A DNA stretch of 64,000 nt, taken from contig NZ_JAUSZI010000002.1 of assembly GCF_030817415.1 (NCBI RefSeq), positions 3,410,001 through 3,474,000 of the forward strand, written 5' to 3'. A model generated the notes under the pieces. The model saw nothing but the letters and a program-made list of their open reading frames with translations. It had not been told where the DNA came from and did no database searches. Shown here in pieces: positions 42,263 through 51,073 of the stretch (within the stretch, counting starts at the first letter, position 1; every line of letters starts with the position of its first letter). This DNA comes from Streptomyces umbrinus (GTDB lineage: Bacteria > Actinomycetota > Actinomycetes > Streptomycetales > Streptomycetaceae). A program made the translations under genes and the position numbers.

Positions 42263-45200
42263 CGGGCCGGGTCCCTCCTGGGAGGCTCGGGGGCGGGACT
42301 GCCCTGATGGATGAAGGCGGCCCAGTTCTGGAGTTCGCCGATGTCCTGTTGCGCGAGGAACGGGTCCAGCATGTCCAACCCCGTGACGGGACAGCGGTGT
42401 TCGGCGGGGGTGAGGGCGTAGCGCTGCGTGGCCCGCAGGGCGTCGGGCGGGGCGAGACCGGCGTTCAGATGGTGGTGCAGGACCGTCATCAGGGCCGGGG
42501 TGACACCGTCCGACACGGCCCAGCGGGAACCGATGACATCCGTGGCCAGCCGGTGCACGAGGGCAGTGGTGAGGGTCAGGGCCTCGTCGTGGTCCGCCTC
42601 GCTCACATCGGTCTCGCACGCGCTGAGCACCACGAGGGGTCCGCTGCGGTCCCCGGCCGACGGGGTGTCCAGCAGGGTGGTCACGGTGAGATGGCCGGTC
42701 TCGGGGGGAGCGCCCTCCTCGTACCACAGGTGCAGCGCGGAGCGGGTGGGGTCGGTGCCGGCGGTCCCATGGCACGCCAGGTGCACCATCGCGGCACGGG
42801 CGGCCGTGGCGAACGGCTCGGCGCCGAGCACCCTCAGGATGGCGGCCGGCGTGGGGAGGTCGGGGCCGGTCTCGGTGTCGTCGCCCTGCAGGACGCGGGC
42901 GTCGCCGTAGTACGCCCGGCTCAGCGCCTGGATCTCGTCCTCGGCGTAGTACAGGTCCCTGGGCTCCGCGACCAGCACCTGCCCGCCTTCGACCGGCAGC
43001 CTCGACCGCCGTGTCCCATGGACCAGTTCGGAACCGGACGCGGCGAAGGTCACGACCGCGAGTTCACAGAGGTGGGCCGTCGAGGGGACGTCGGTCGCCT
43101 TCCCGTCGTCGCCGGAGTCCTCCCGCGGCAGCGGCAGCCGCGCGGCCTGCCACGGTACGGCGCCCAGGTCGCCGCAGGGCACGAGCACCAGCCGGACCGG
43201 TTCGGGGGACTCGTCGGCGCCGTCCGGCCGCAGCCCGCTCTCGGCCAGCGCGCGCTGCCACAGGCCCAGTGCGTCCAGCACCGGTCCCATGACCGACCCG
43301 CCCGCCCAGTCGCACAACCGCTCCAGGGACCGCTGCCACTTGCTCACCGCGCGGCGGACCGCGGGGATCGCGTCGATGTCCGTGGTGTCCGTGCCCCGGC
43401 TCCGCCGCAGTTCGACCCCGGCCCGTACGAACTCCTCCAGCGGCCCGCGGTCCGCGGTCGACAGCCCCGGCAACTCCACCACCCGCACTCCGAGTCCGGG
43501 TCGCAGCAGCAGCGCGGCACCCGTCTCGTCGTCGGTGCCCGGCACGAGATAGACCAGCGCGTCGGCCCGGCAGCGGACAAGCGTCGCGCCGAGAACCGGT
43601 GTGGGCGGCGGCCCCGATGCCGCGCTCGCGGCACCCGGGGCCGTGCGCACCAGCTCCAACGCCTCTCGGCGCAGCGCGCTGGGCAGCCGCGGCACTCCCG
43701 TCGCGTCCGGATGGAGCACCTCGTCGAGGACCGCGGGTCCAGCTGCGCCGGTGGTCACCGTGGCCTGCCGCCACGCCGCCGCCGTCTCATAGGCGCCGAG
43801 TGCCTCCAGCCGGTCGGCCACCGTGGTCCCGGCCGCGGCGGCGTGCAGGACCAGGGCACGCCCTGCCTCCAGACAGGCGACCGCCTCCTCGGGCCGGCCC
43901 AGGCGCACGGCCCAGCCCGCCGCACGGACGCCGAGGCTGCCGGCCGCCCGTGCGGCGCGCCGTCCGTGCTCGGCACCGAGCTGGAGCAGCACGTCGTCGG
44001 CCGAGGCGCGCAGAGCCAGTCTGGCGTGGGCGAGCGCCCGGGTCAGCCGGTCCCGCAGGGCGTCGTCGTGGGCGGGGTCGCCGGAGCCGGCACGCTCCGC
44101 GAGGGCGGTGGCCAGCTGCTCGTGCAGCGGCACCACGAGATCGGCCGCCTCGGTCCCGGCCCGGCCGCTCTCGGCACTCAGGTCGGCCTCGGCCCGCTCC
44201 AGTTCGGCGATGGCGTCGTCGAGGAGGGCCGGGTCGCCCTCGCGGCTGTGCAGGGCGCGCAGGGCGAGTGCGATGGCCACCCGGTTGCGGGGGCGCTGAC
44301 CGGACACGGAGGCGGGCGCGTCCAGCGCGGCCCGTGCCGATTCGAGGGAGCGCCGCATGCGCTCGGAGTCCGGTTCGAGGTGTGTGGCGAGCGCGAGCAG
44401 GGGGGCTTCCATCGTCGCGAGCAGCGGGCGGGCGAAGGGGAGCGTGCCGGTGTGCGCCAGGGCGGCGGCATGCTGGTCGACCGCGCTGCGCAGCGCGCTC
44501 AGGTCGGCGGTCAGCTGCACCCGGACGAGTTCGAGGCCGCAGAGGATGATCCGCGGCAGCCCGCTCCACTCGCTCTCGTCATCGGTCTCCTGCGCGATCA
44601 GGGCGAGGAGTTCGTCCCGTACCTCCCCCAACGCGTCGACGTCACGCTCGCGTTGGGCCCGGTCGAGGGCGAACTGGGCCTGGAGACAGCGGTTCATGAG
44701 CAGCAGGCCGGGCGCACCCGGCCGGTCGGGGGCGCCCTCGGCGAGCAGACCCCCGGAGGTCAGGGCGGCGTCGATCAGTTCCTGCGCGGTCTGCCCGTCC
44801 TGGAGGCTGTGCCCCACCAGCTGGGAGCCGACCAGCACCGCGGGCACGGTCGCCTGGAGCAGCCACTCCGTCTCGTGGTCGACGGGCCCGTCCGCCTCCC
44901 GGATCTGTGCCAGCAGCTCCAACGCCTTCGCGAAGTGGGCCTGTTCGCCCGTACGCATCCCGAGGGCCAGGCAGGAGAGCGCCGCGAGGGCGCGGGCCTG
45001 GCCGCCGTCGGAGCCGGCCGCGGCCAGCATCCGCTCGTTCAGCACACGCAGGTCGTCGAGCGTGATGAAGCCGGGGCTGATGATCTCGGTGAGGATCGTG
45101 GGCGCGTCCAGTGAGCGCGCCATCTCCTCCATCTCTGCGGGGCCGGGAGGCCCGGCGTGCTCTGCGGAGCGCACCACGTCCACCGGGACGTCGTCCGGGG

Positions 45201-45927
45201 CACCGCCCGAGGGCAGTACGTCGAACGCCTTCGCCATGTACGGCAGCGCCTGGGCCAGCCCGCCCAGTGAACCGCTGTCGGGCAGCATGCCGGGCAGCGC
45301 GGCCATGATGTCGGCCAGCCCGCCGGTGTTGCCGTCCCCGGCGGCCCGCAGCAGCGGCACCATCGTGAGGATGCCCTCGATATGAGGTGGCAGCGGCACC
45401 CCCTCACCCGCCACCTCCCGTCCCAGTTCGACGACTTCGGGCAGCACCTCCAGCGCGGTCATGCCCTGCGCGGAGGCCGGCAGGCCGAGCGGAAGGTACC
45501 GGGCCAGACCGGGTGGCAGCGCGGCCACCCCGCTGTCGGCAGGGGAGATGTCCAGCAGCGGCGCCAGCAGCAGGACGGCGAGATCACGGGCGGCGTCGCG
45601 ACGGAGACCGGGGTCCAGATCGGGCATCCGCCGCGCCTCGCGCAGCAGTTCGATGGCCCGTGTGCGGTCGGCGGGGTCCCGCCCGTCCGCCCACCGGGCC
45701 GCGACCAGCGCCCCGAGCCGGGCGGTGACCTCGCTCCCCGGTCCGGACGCCGTCTCCCCGGCGCACGTTTCGAGTTCGCCGATCAGCTCGTCCCGGGTGG
45801 CCTTGTCCGGGCCGACCGGGGCCAGGTCCGTTCCCGTGTACGTCACCCCGGCACCGACGGCACGGCGGAGGAACCGTCGCACCCGTTCCCCGTCCGAGTC
45901 CGCTCCGAGCCCCTCTTCCACCGTCAA
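42259..45927 (-). CDS. CHAT-domain (caspase-like) protease with helical repeats
   Basis: A 1222-aa protein, first gene of the three-gene operon. Residues about 1-800 are Ala/Leu-rich helical repeats of TPR type. The C-terminal CHAT domain (about 960-1200) has the catalytic dyad His1053 (VHLACHG) and Cys1104 (VLSACET), with the following ALTLTTALVHRLATDVIGSRWAVSD segment typical of the family. CHAT proteases act in bacterial immunity and regulated cell death, usually on a partner encoded nearby; the next gene is antitoxin-like. The start is uncertain: TTG at 45927 with GGGGCGG upstream, or GTG at 45921. Confidence 0.85.
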   Translation of the reverse strand: MTVEEGLGADSDGERVRRFLRRAVGAGVTYTGTDLAPVGPDKATRDELIGELETCAGETASGPGSEVTARLGALVAARWADGRDPADRTRAIELLREARRMPDLDPGLRRDAARDLAVLLLAPLLDISPADSGVAALPPGLARYLPLGLPASAQGMTALEVLPEVVELGREVAGEGVPLPPHIEGILTMVPLLRAAGDGNTGGLADIMAALPGMLPDSGSLGGLAQALPYMAKAFDVLPSGGAPDDVPVDVVRSAEHAGPPGPAEMEEMARSLDAPTILTEIISPGFITLDDLRVLNERMLAAAGSDGGQARALAALSCLALGMRTGEQAHFAKALELLAQIREADGPVDHETEWLLQATVPAVLVGSQLVGHSLQDGQTAQELIDAALTSGGLLAEGAPDRPGAPGLLLMNRCLQAQFALDRAQRERDVDALGEVRDELLALIAQETDDESEWSGLPRIILCGLELVRVQLTADLSALRSAVDQHAAALAHTGTLPFARPLLATMEAPLLALATHLEPDSERMRRSLESARAALDAPASVSGQRPRNRVAIALALRALHSREGDPALLDDAIAELERAEADLSAESGRAGTEAADLVVPLHEQLATALAERAGSGDPAHDDALRDRLTRALAHARLALRASADDVLLQLGAEHGRRAARAAGSLGVRAAGWAVRLGRPEEAVACLEAGRALVLHAAAAGTTVADRLEALGAYETAAAWRQATVTTGAAGPAVLDEVLHPDATGVPRLPSALRREALELVRTAPGAASAASGPPPTPVLGATLVRCRADALVYLVPGTDDETGAALLLRPGLGVRVVELPGLSTADRGPLEEFVRAGVELRRSRGTDTTDIDAIPAVRRAVSKWQRSLERLCDWAGGSVMGPVLDALGLWQRALAESGLRPDGADESPEPVRLVLVPCGDLGAVPWQAARLPLPREDSGDDGKATDVPSTAHLCELAVVTFAASGSELVHGTRRSRLPVEGGQVLVAEPRDLYYAEDEIQALSRAYYGDARVLQGDDTETGPDLPTPAAILRVLGAEPFATAARAAMVHLACHGTAGTDPTRSALHLWYEEGAPPETGHLTVTTLLDTPSAGDRSGPLVVLSACETDVSEADHDEALTLTTALVHRLATDVIGSRWAVSDGVTPALMTVLHHHLNAGLAPPDALRATQRYALTPAEHRCPVTGLDMLDPFLAQQDIGELQNWAAFIHQGSPAPEPPRRDPAR

Positions 45928-46250
45928 CTGCCGCCCCGTTCCGTTCGGTTCCGTCCCCGGGCCGGTACCGCTCCCCCGTGCGGTACCGACCCCTGGCCGA
46001 CCACACGGCCCCCTGCCGCACGGTCACGGCGTCATGATGCTCCGGCCCACCCGTACGAGCGAGGACTTTGCGGCGTACGACCAGAATGCGACCGGCTTTG
46101 GACCGAACCCGTCCCGACCTGCGCGCAAGAGGCCACGAGCAGAACAGCGGCGAGCGCCGCGGGCCCATGGGTGCGATCCCGGCCGCCACCTCCTGGCACC
46201 ATCGGCTCCCGGAGGCGGGCGGACGCGCGCCGTACGTGCAGGAGATGCCG
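45928..46250. other. divergent promoter region, CHAT gene / small zinc-binding gene
   Basis: 323 bp without a convincing gene. It contains the double CGGTACCG palindrome next to the CHAT start and a run of GTTCCG words. Relatively AT-rich sequence occurs at 46060-46110. Confidence 0.45.
45963..45988. promoter_or_regulatory. double CGGTACCG palindrome upstream of the CHAT operon
   Basis: Two 8-bp palindromes CGGTACCG (45963-45970 and 45981-45988) spaced 18 bp centre to centre, 36-61 bp upstream of the CHAT start. Two identical half-sites one to two helical turns apart suggest an operator for a dimeric regulator. Confidence 0.5.
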
Positions 46251-46559
46251 ATGCCCCGACGTCCCCACCCCTTCGAGGAGATCACCCGCCCCACCTATGC
46301 CGAGGCGCACCTCGCCGGGCTGCGGATCGAGGGCAGCCGCCACGAGGCCGTGCTCAGCGGCGTCTGCCCACGCTGCGAGCACCCCTTCCAGCACGTCCAC
46401 CCCCTGGCCGGGTTCCGGGGGCTGCGGCCACCTCGGTCCCGCGACACCTATTCCGTCCAGGTGGCCTGTGTCTGCACGGAGGAGCATCCCGGCCGGCCGG
46501 ACGACGACGAAGGCTGCGGCGCCTACTGGATCCTGCTGCTGCAACGGAACGGCCGGTGA
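46251..46559 (+). CDS. small Cys-rich protein, probably zinc-binding
   Basis: A 102-aa protein with CPRCEHPFQHVHP and a later CVCTEEHPGRPDDDEGCG, so four to five cysteines and several histidines could bind zinc. GCAGGAG lies 6 nt before the ATG at 46251; ATGs at 46245 and 46170 are alternatives. Its stop overlaps the GTG of the next gene (GTGA), so the two form an operon diverging from CHAT. No known family was recognised. Confidence 0.6.
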   Translation: MPRRPHPFEEITRPTYAEAHLAGLRIEGSRHEAVLSGVCPRCEHPFQHVHPLAGFRGLRPPRSRDTYSVQVACVCTEEHPGRPDDDEGCGAYWILLLQRNGR

Positions 46560-47209
46560 GGTGGCAGGCGTTGCCCGGACCGGCCGCCACACCCGCGGAC
46601 CGCGCCGCCGCCCGCCACCGCCGGCAGTTGGTGCGCCAGGAACTGCCCCGGGTCCGCGAGGCGGCGGCCGCCTGGCGCACGGGGCTGGCCGCGCTGCTGG
46701 TCGGCATGGTCGGCTTCGGCCTGATCAAGGGCCGCAGCGACATCCGGGAACTGGCCACGCCCTACGACATCGTGGTGGGCTGCCTGCTACTGCTGACGCT
46801 GGCGACCGGGACGCTGGGTGGCGTACTGCTGCTGCGCGCCGCGCACGGCAGGCCCGCGGCCACCGTCGTGCAGCAGACACCGCCCGGTGTGCTCGTGTGG
46901 GGTGAGGAGGCGCTCGACCACCAGGAGACCCTGCGCGCGGCGAAGGCCCTGACGCGGGGTGTGGTGCTGACGGTGCTGTGCGCCGCCGCACTGACCGCGA
47001 CGGTCGCCGTGACCTGGTACGGGCCCGACAAGTCCGAGCCGCAGCTGGAGGTGGTCACACCGGACGGCGGTTTCTGCGGCCGTCCCCGCGGCGTCACCGA
47101 CGGCCGACTGCTGCTGCGCACGCCGGCGGGCGAGGTGACGGTCCGCCTCGACGGGGCCCTCACCGTCCGCGCGCTGGCGTCCTGTCCGGGTCCCGGCACG
47201 ACCGGTTGA
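46556..47209 (+). CDS. small integral membrane protein
   Basis: A 217-aa protein with three hydrophobic helices (about 43-60, 70-95 and 135-157) and a C-terminal extracellular beta-rich tail containing two cysteines (GGFCGRP and ASCPG). The start is the GTG that overlaps the preceding stop. Function unknown; together with the small Cys-rich protein it may be the membrane end of the CHAT/RES locus, or unrelated. Confidence 0.65.
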   Translation: MRWQALPGPAATPADRAAARHRRQLVRQELPRVREAAAAWRTGLAALLVGMVGFGLIKGRSDIRELATPYDIVVGCLLLLTLATGTLGGVLLLRAAHGRPAATVVQQTPPGVLVWGEEALDHQETLRAAKALTRGVVLTVLCAAALTATVAVTWYGPDKSEPQLEVVTPDGGFCGRPRGVTDGRLLLRTPAGEVTVRLDGALTVRALASCPGPGTTG

Positions 47210-47260
47210 GCCGCCCGCGCGGCGACGCGCCCCGACTCCCTTGCCGACACACCCACCAGC

Positions 47261-47290
47261 GTAACTGTACCTTCCGGATGGTACAGTTAC
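47261..47290. promoter_or_regulatory. TetR-type operator GTAACTGTACC-8-GGTACAGTTAC
   Basis: A perfect 11-bp inverted repeat with 8-bp spacer, ending 4 bp before the TetR start codon. It is almost certainly the autorepression site and controls the downstream exporter. Confidence 0.85.
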
Positions 47291-47294
47291 GACC

Positions 47295-47840
47295 ATGCGA
47301 CCGAGCTCTCGAACCCAGATCCTGGAAGCCGCGATCCGTGTGACCGAGAAGGAGGGGATCACGAGCCTGACCCTGGAGTCGGTGGCCGTGGAGGCCGGAC
47401 TGACCAAGGGGGGTCTGCTGTACCACTTCCGTACCCGGGAGGAGCTGCTGCTGGCGATCCAGCGGTATCTGACCGAGGGATGGGAGAAGCAGCTGGAGGC
47501 TCGGCTCGGGAAGGCGTTCGCGGAGGCGACGGCGACCGAGCGGGCGATCGCCTACACGCTCATGGACATGGAGAGCCAGCCTCGCAAGGCGGACCTGGCG
47601 TTCATGGTCGAGTCGGCGTCCGACCCGGAGCTGGCGCAGGTGTGGAACGCCCTGGTGGACCGGTGGGTGCCGGTCCCGGCCGAGCCCGATCCGGCGCAAC
47701 TGGAGCTGTTCCTGGCCCGGATGGCCGCGGACGGGCTGTGGCTTTTCGAGGCGACCACCGGGACGAAACTCACGCCCGCGGTGAAGGATGCCCTTCGGCA
47801 GCGGATCGCCGCACTCACCGAATCGGCCTCCACACCGTGA
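47295..47840 (+). CDS. TetR-family transcriptional repressor
   Basis: A 181-aa TetR regulator. The N-terminal HTH spans about 22-45 (LTLESVAVEAGLTKGGLLYHF), followed by a TetR_C_6-like ligand domain. A perfect operator overlaps its leader, and the downstream MFS exporter begins 58 bp later. This is the classical drug-sensing repressor and pump pair. The ligand is unknown. Confidence 0.9.
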   Translation: MRPSSRTQILEAAIRVTEKEGITSLTLESVAVEAGLTKGGLLYHFRTREELLLAIQRYLTEGWEKQLEARLGKAFAEATATERAIAYTLMDMESQPRKADLAFMVESASDPELAQVWNALVDRWVPVPAEPDPAQLELFLARMAADGLWLFEATTGTKLTPAVKDALRQRIAALTESASTP

Positions 47841-47898
47841 TCCACAGGCTCGGCGCCCTTCCGGCGCACCGTCGAATCCAGAAGATCCGAGGTACGGC

Positions 47899-49446
47899 AT
47901 GAGCAAGGCACGACGCTGGTGGGTCCTGTTGACCGTCTCGGCGGGGCTGTTGCTGATATCGGTGGACATGACGGTGCTCTACACCGCCCTGCCCACCCTG
48001 ACCGGCGATCTGCACGCCGACGCCTCGCAGAAGCTCTGGATCATCAACGCCTATCCGCTGGTGTCGGCCGGCCTGCTGCTGGGCACCGGCACACTGGGCG
48101 ACCGGGTGGGACACAAGCGGCTCTTCCTGGCCGGCCTGGTCATCTTCGGTGCGGCGTCGACGATGGCCGCCTTCGCCACCTCCCCCGGGATGCTGATCGC
48201 CGCGCGCGCCTTCCTGGCGGTGGGCGCGGCGACGATGATGCCCTCGACGCTGGCGCTGATCCGGCTCACCTTCGAGGACGAGCGGGAACGCGGGGTGGCG
48301 ATCGGGATCTGGGGCACGACGTCGGTGGTCGGCACCGCGCTCGGACCGGTCCTCGGCGGCTTCCTGCTGGAGCACTTCTGGTGGGGTTCGGTGTTCCTGG
48401 TCAACGTGCCCGTCGTCCTGCTCGCCCTGGTGGCGGCGGTGTTCCTCGCCCCCGGCGGATCCGGCCGCGCGGACCGGCCCTGGGACCCCGTCGCCTCGCT
48501 CTACGTCATGATCGGCCTGGTCGCGCTGGTCTACGCGATCAAGGAGACCACCCGGCCCGATCCCGCACCCCTGCACATGGTCGGGGCGCTGCTGGTGTCC
48601 TTCCTCGGCTTCCGGGCCTTCCTGCGTCGCCAGCGCACTCAGCCCTACCCTCTGATCGACTTCGCGCTCTTCCGCAATCGGCCCCTGCTCGTCGGCGTGC
48701 TCGGCGCCGGCCTCGCGATGTTCGCCACCGCCGGCATCCAGCTCGTCCTGGCCCAGCGCCTCCAACTGGTCATCGGCCACACCCCGCTCGGCGCGGGCCT
48801 GCTCGTGGCCGCGTCTGCCCTGGGGGCCCTGGTGGCCGGGGTCGTCGTCGGCGGCCTGGTCCACCGGGTCAGCGTGCGCACACTGATCGGCGGCGGCCTC
48901 GCCACGAGCGCACTGGGCATCCTGCTGACGCTCCTGCTCACCCCGGGCGCGGTCCCCCTCCTGGACTCCGCCCAGAGCTCCGGCTGGGTCGTCCCCGGCC
49001 TGATCCTGGCCGGCGCGGGTCTGGGCACCACGATGACCGCCGCCTCCGCCGCGATCATCGGCGGCGCCCCGCCCCACCGCGCCGGTATGGCCTCCTCGGT
49101 GGAGGAGGTCTCGTACGAACTGGGCAGCCTGACCGGTGTCGCCGTCCTCGGCAGCGTGCTGACGGCGGTCTACACCGGCACGGTCACCCTGCCCGCGGGC
49201 ACCCCCGGCACCGCGGCCGACAGCCTGGACGAGGCCCGCGCCACCGCCGACCACCTGCCCGCGGAGCAGGGCCGCCCCCTGCTGGACGCCGCCACCTCCG
49301 CCTTCGACAACGGCTACAACACGACCCTGGTCATAGCCACCGTCCTCCTGGCCGCCGGCTCCCTCTTCACCTACCGCTACCTGGGGCGTGCTGCCAGCTC
49401 GGCGAACACCTCGACGGCGCGGTCGAGTTCGGCCTCGGTGTTGTAG
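47899..49446 (+). CDS. MFS drug exporter, DHA2 (14-helix) type
   Basis: A 515-aa EmrB/QacA-type proton-driven exporter. Motif A is GDRVGHKRLF, and motif C-like GTALGPVLGGFLLEHFWW lies in helix 5. There are about 14 hydrophobic helices. It is controlled by the upstream TetR gene. Its last 23 codons, a Ser/Thr/Ala-rich tail after TYRYLGR, overlap the convergent aminotransferase gene by 70 bp, so the original C-terminus may have been shorter. Confidence 0.9.
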   Translation: MSKARRWWVLLTVSAGLLLISVDMTVLYTALPTLTGDLHADASQKLWIINAYPLVSAGLLLGTGTLGDRVGHKRLFLAGLVIFGAASTMAAFATSPGMLIAARAFLAVGAATMMPSTLALIRLTFEDERERGVAIGIWGTTSVVGTALGPVLGGFLLEHFWWGSVFLVNVPVVLLALVAAVFLAPGGSGRADRPWDPVASLYVMIGLVALVYAIKETTRPDPAPLHMVGALLVSFLGFRAFLRRQRTQPYPLIDFALFRNRPLLVGVLGAGLAMFATAGIQLVLAQRLQLVIGHTPLGAGLLVAASALGALVAGVVVGGLVHRVSVRTLIGGGLATSALGILLTLLLTPGAVPLLDSAQSSGWVVPGLILAGAGLGTTMTAASAAIIGGAPPHRAGMASSVEEVSYELGSLTGVAVLGSVLTAVYTGTVTLPAGTPGTAADSLDEARATADHLPAEQGRPLLDAATSAFDNGYNTTLVIATVLLAAGSLFTYRYLGRAASSANTSTARSSSASVL

Positions 49447-50558
49447 TAGTGCGGCGACAGCCGCACCAGCGGATGGACGCCCCGGTCCTCGGTGTCGAAC
49501 TGGGTGTGCGCCGCCACGGTGGTGGTGACATTGACATCGCGCTCAGCAAGAGCGGCGGCAACATCCGCGGTGGACACGTCATCGACCTTGGCGGTCACGA
49601 TCGCGCACCGCTGCCGACCGAGGTCGTACGTCGTGACACCGGGCACGGCGTCAAGCCGGTCGCGCAACAACTCCCCGAGCCCGACGGCACGGCGCCCAAT
49701 GTCCTCCATGCCGATCTCAAGGGCCTGCTCGACGGCGGCGCTCAGGCCGAGCACGTTGGCGTAGCTCACCTCCCAGGTCTCGAAGCGCCGGGCGCCGTCG
49801 CGCCAGGTGAAGCCCCGCTTCCCGTCCCAGGTGGCGGAGGCGATCTCACTGACGTACGGCTCCAGGTGGTCCAGTGCTTCCCGGCGCACCCACAGAAATC
49901 CCGTCCCGCGAGGGCCGCGCAGGAACTTCCTGCCCGTGGCGGTGAGCATGTCGCACCCGAGTTCGGCGACATCGACCGGGAACTGGCCGACGGACTGTGT
50001 GGCATCGAGCAGGAAGGGCACACCCGCGGCCCGGCTGATGCGACCGATCTCGGCCGCGGGGTTGACCAGACCGCCACTGGTGGGGACATGGCTGACACCG
50101 ACCAGCCTGGTCCGGTCGTCGATCAGCTCCGCCAGGGCCGCGGTGTCGAGCTGCCCGGACTCGTCGTTGGGGACGACGACGACCTCGGCGCCGGTGCGCC
50201 GGGCGATCTGCAGATAGGCGAGGACGTTGCTTCCGTACTCGGCCCGGCCGGTGAGGATGCGGTCGCCCGGCGCGAACGTCATGGAATAGAACGCGGCGTT
50301 CCAGGCGTGCGTGGAGTTGTCGAACAGCGCGACCTCGTCGGGCCGGCCACCGACGAGGCGCGCGATGTTCGCGTAGGTGGCGTCGATTCGGCCCCGTTCC
50401 CGGTCCGCGGCCTCGTACCCCCCGATGGCGGCCTCCAGCTCCAGATGGACCGTCGTGTCCCGAAGGGTCCTCCGCGACAACAGCCCGGCACCCGCGTTGT
50501 TCAGATGAACCCGGTTCGCGGTGCCCGGGGTGTCCCGGCGGAGCGCTTCGATGTCCAT
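49377..50558 (-). CDS. class V aminotransferase-like PLP enzyme
   Basis: A 393-aa fold-type I PLP enzyme of the NifS/isopenicillin-epimerase/EgtE group. The PLP lysine is in TATGRKFLRGPRGTGFLW, the PLP Asp in FLLDATQSVGQ, and the N-terminal VHLNNAGAGLLS segment is typical. The start at 50558 follows GGGGGCAGGA; a longer frame to 50726 is possible but lacks support. It is the last gene of the minus-strand catabolic series but is separated from it by 515 bp of repeats, so membership is uncertain. It may be a C-S lyase or a deaminase. Confidence 0.82.
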   Translation of the reverse strand: MDIEALRRDTPGTANRVHLNNAGAGLLSRRTLRDTTVHLELEAAIGGYEAADRERGRIDATYANIARLVGGRPDEVALFDNSTHAWNAAFYSMTFAPGDRILTGRAEYGSNVLAYLQIARRTGAEVVVVPNDESGQLDTAALAELIDDRTRLVGVSHVPTSGGLVNPAAEIGRISRAAGVPFLLDATQSVGQFPVDVAELGCDMLTATGRKFLRGPRGTGFLWVRREALDHLEPYVSEIASATWDGKRGFTWRDGARRFETWEVSYANVLGLSAAVEQALEIGMEDIGRRAVGLGELLRDRLDAVPGVTTYDLGRQRCAIVTAKVDDVSTADVAAALAERDVNVTTTVAAHTQFDTEDRGVHPLVRLSPHYYNTEAELDRAVEVFAELAARPR

Positions 50559-51073
50559 TCCTGCCCCCATCTCTACGGTCGGATGCCTCTGCCTTCCCTT
50601 CCCAACCGACCCAGCCAACACTCGGGCTCCGCCCTGGGCTTCTTGGTCCGCTGCGGATGCGTTGTGGCTGGTCGCGCAGTTCCCCGCGCCCCTTAAAAGC
50701 ACCGGTGCCCGGGGCCGGTTTGCCACGTGCGGGTCCGTCGCGGTTGCTCGCGCAGTTCCCCGCGCCCCTAAAAGCCCGTGGCCAAGGCCGGTTCGTCACG
50801 TGCCGGACCGTCGTAGTTGCTCGCGCCGTTCCCCGCGCCCCTTACGGGGCACGGTCGGAGGGGACGTGGCGGGATGTGTGGCCGCAGCTTACGACGACAT
50901 GGGAAGGCGGCCACCGTGGCAATCGGGCCTTGCCTGGTCCGCTGCGGACGGACATCCCGGCGCGGCCCCGCACCCAACAGACGAGCCGCAACCCCCACCC
51001 ACCCCAGGGGCGCGGGGAACTGCGCGACCAGCCACAACAAACCCGCAGACAAACACCGAACCCGAACCCCTGC
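50559..51073. other. intergenic region with Streptomyces repeat elements
   Basis: 515 bp with no gene. It carries three direct copies and one inverted copy of a 25-35-bp repeat built on GCGCAGTTCCCCGCGCCCCT, described under the repeat entry. The rest is GC-rich and includes CCGCTGCGGA words at both ends. No promoter is evident. Confidence 0.6.
50661..51038. repeat. REP-like repeats, four copies
   Basis: Core CGCGCAGTTCCCCGCGCCCC. Copies: 50661-50700 (ending TTAAAAGC), 50743-50775 (ending TAAAAGC), 50813-50848 (CGCGCCGTTCC variant) and an inverted copy 51005-51038. I recognise the core as one that recurs in Streptomyces intergenic regions. Direct and inverted copies could fold into long-range stems. 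Confidence 0.75.

Noticed and set aside
50661..51038. CRISPR array
   Set aside because: Repeats are unevenly spaced, one is inverted, no uniform spacers, no cas genes.
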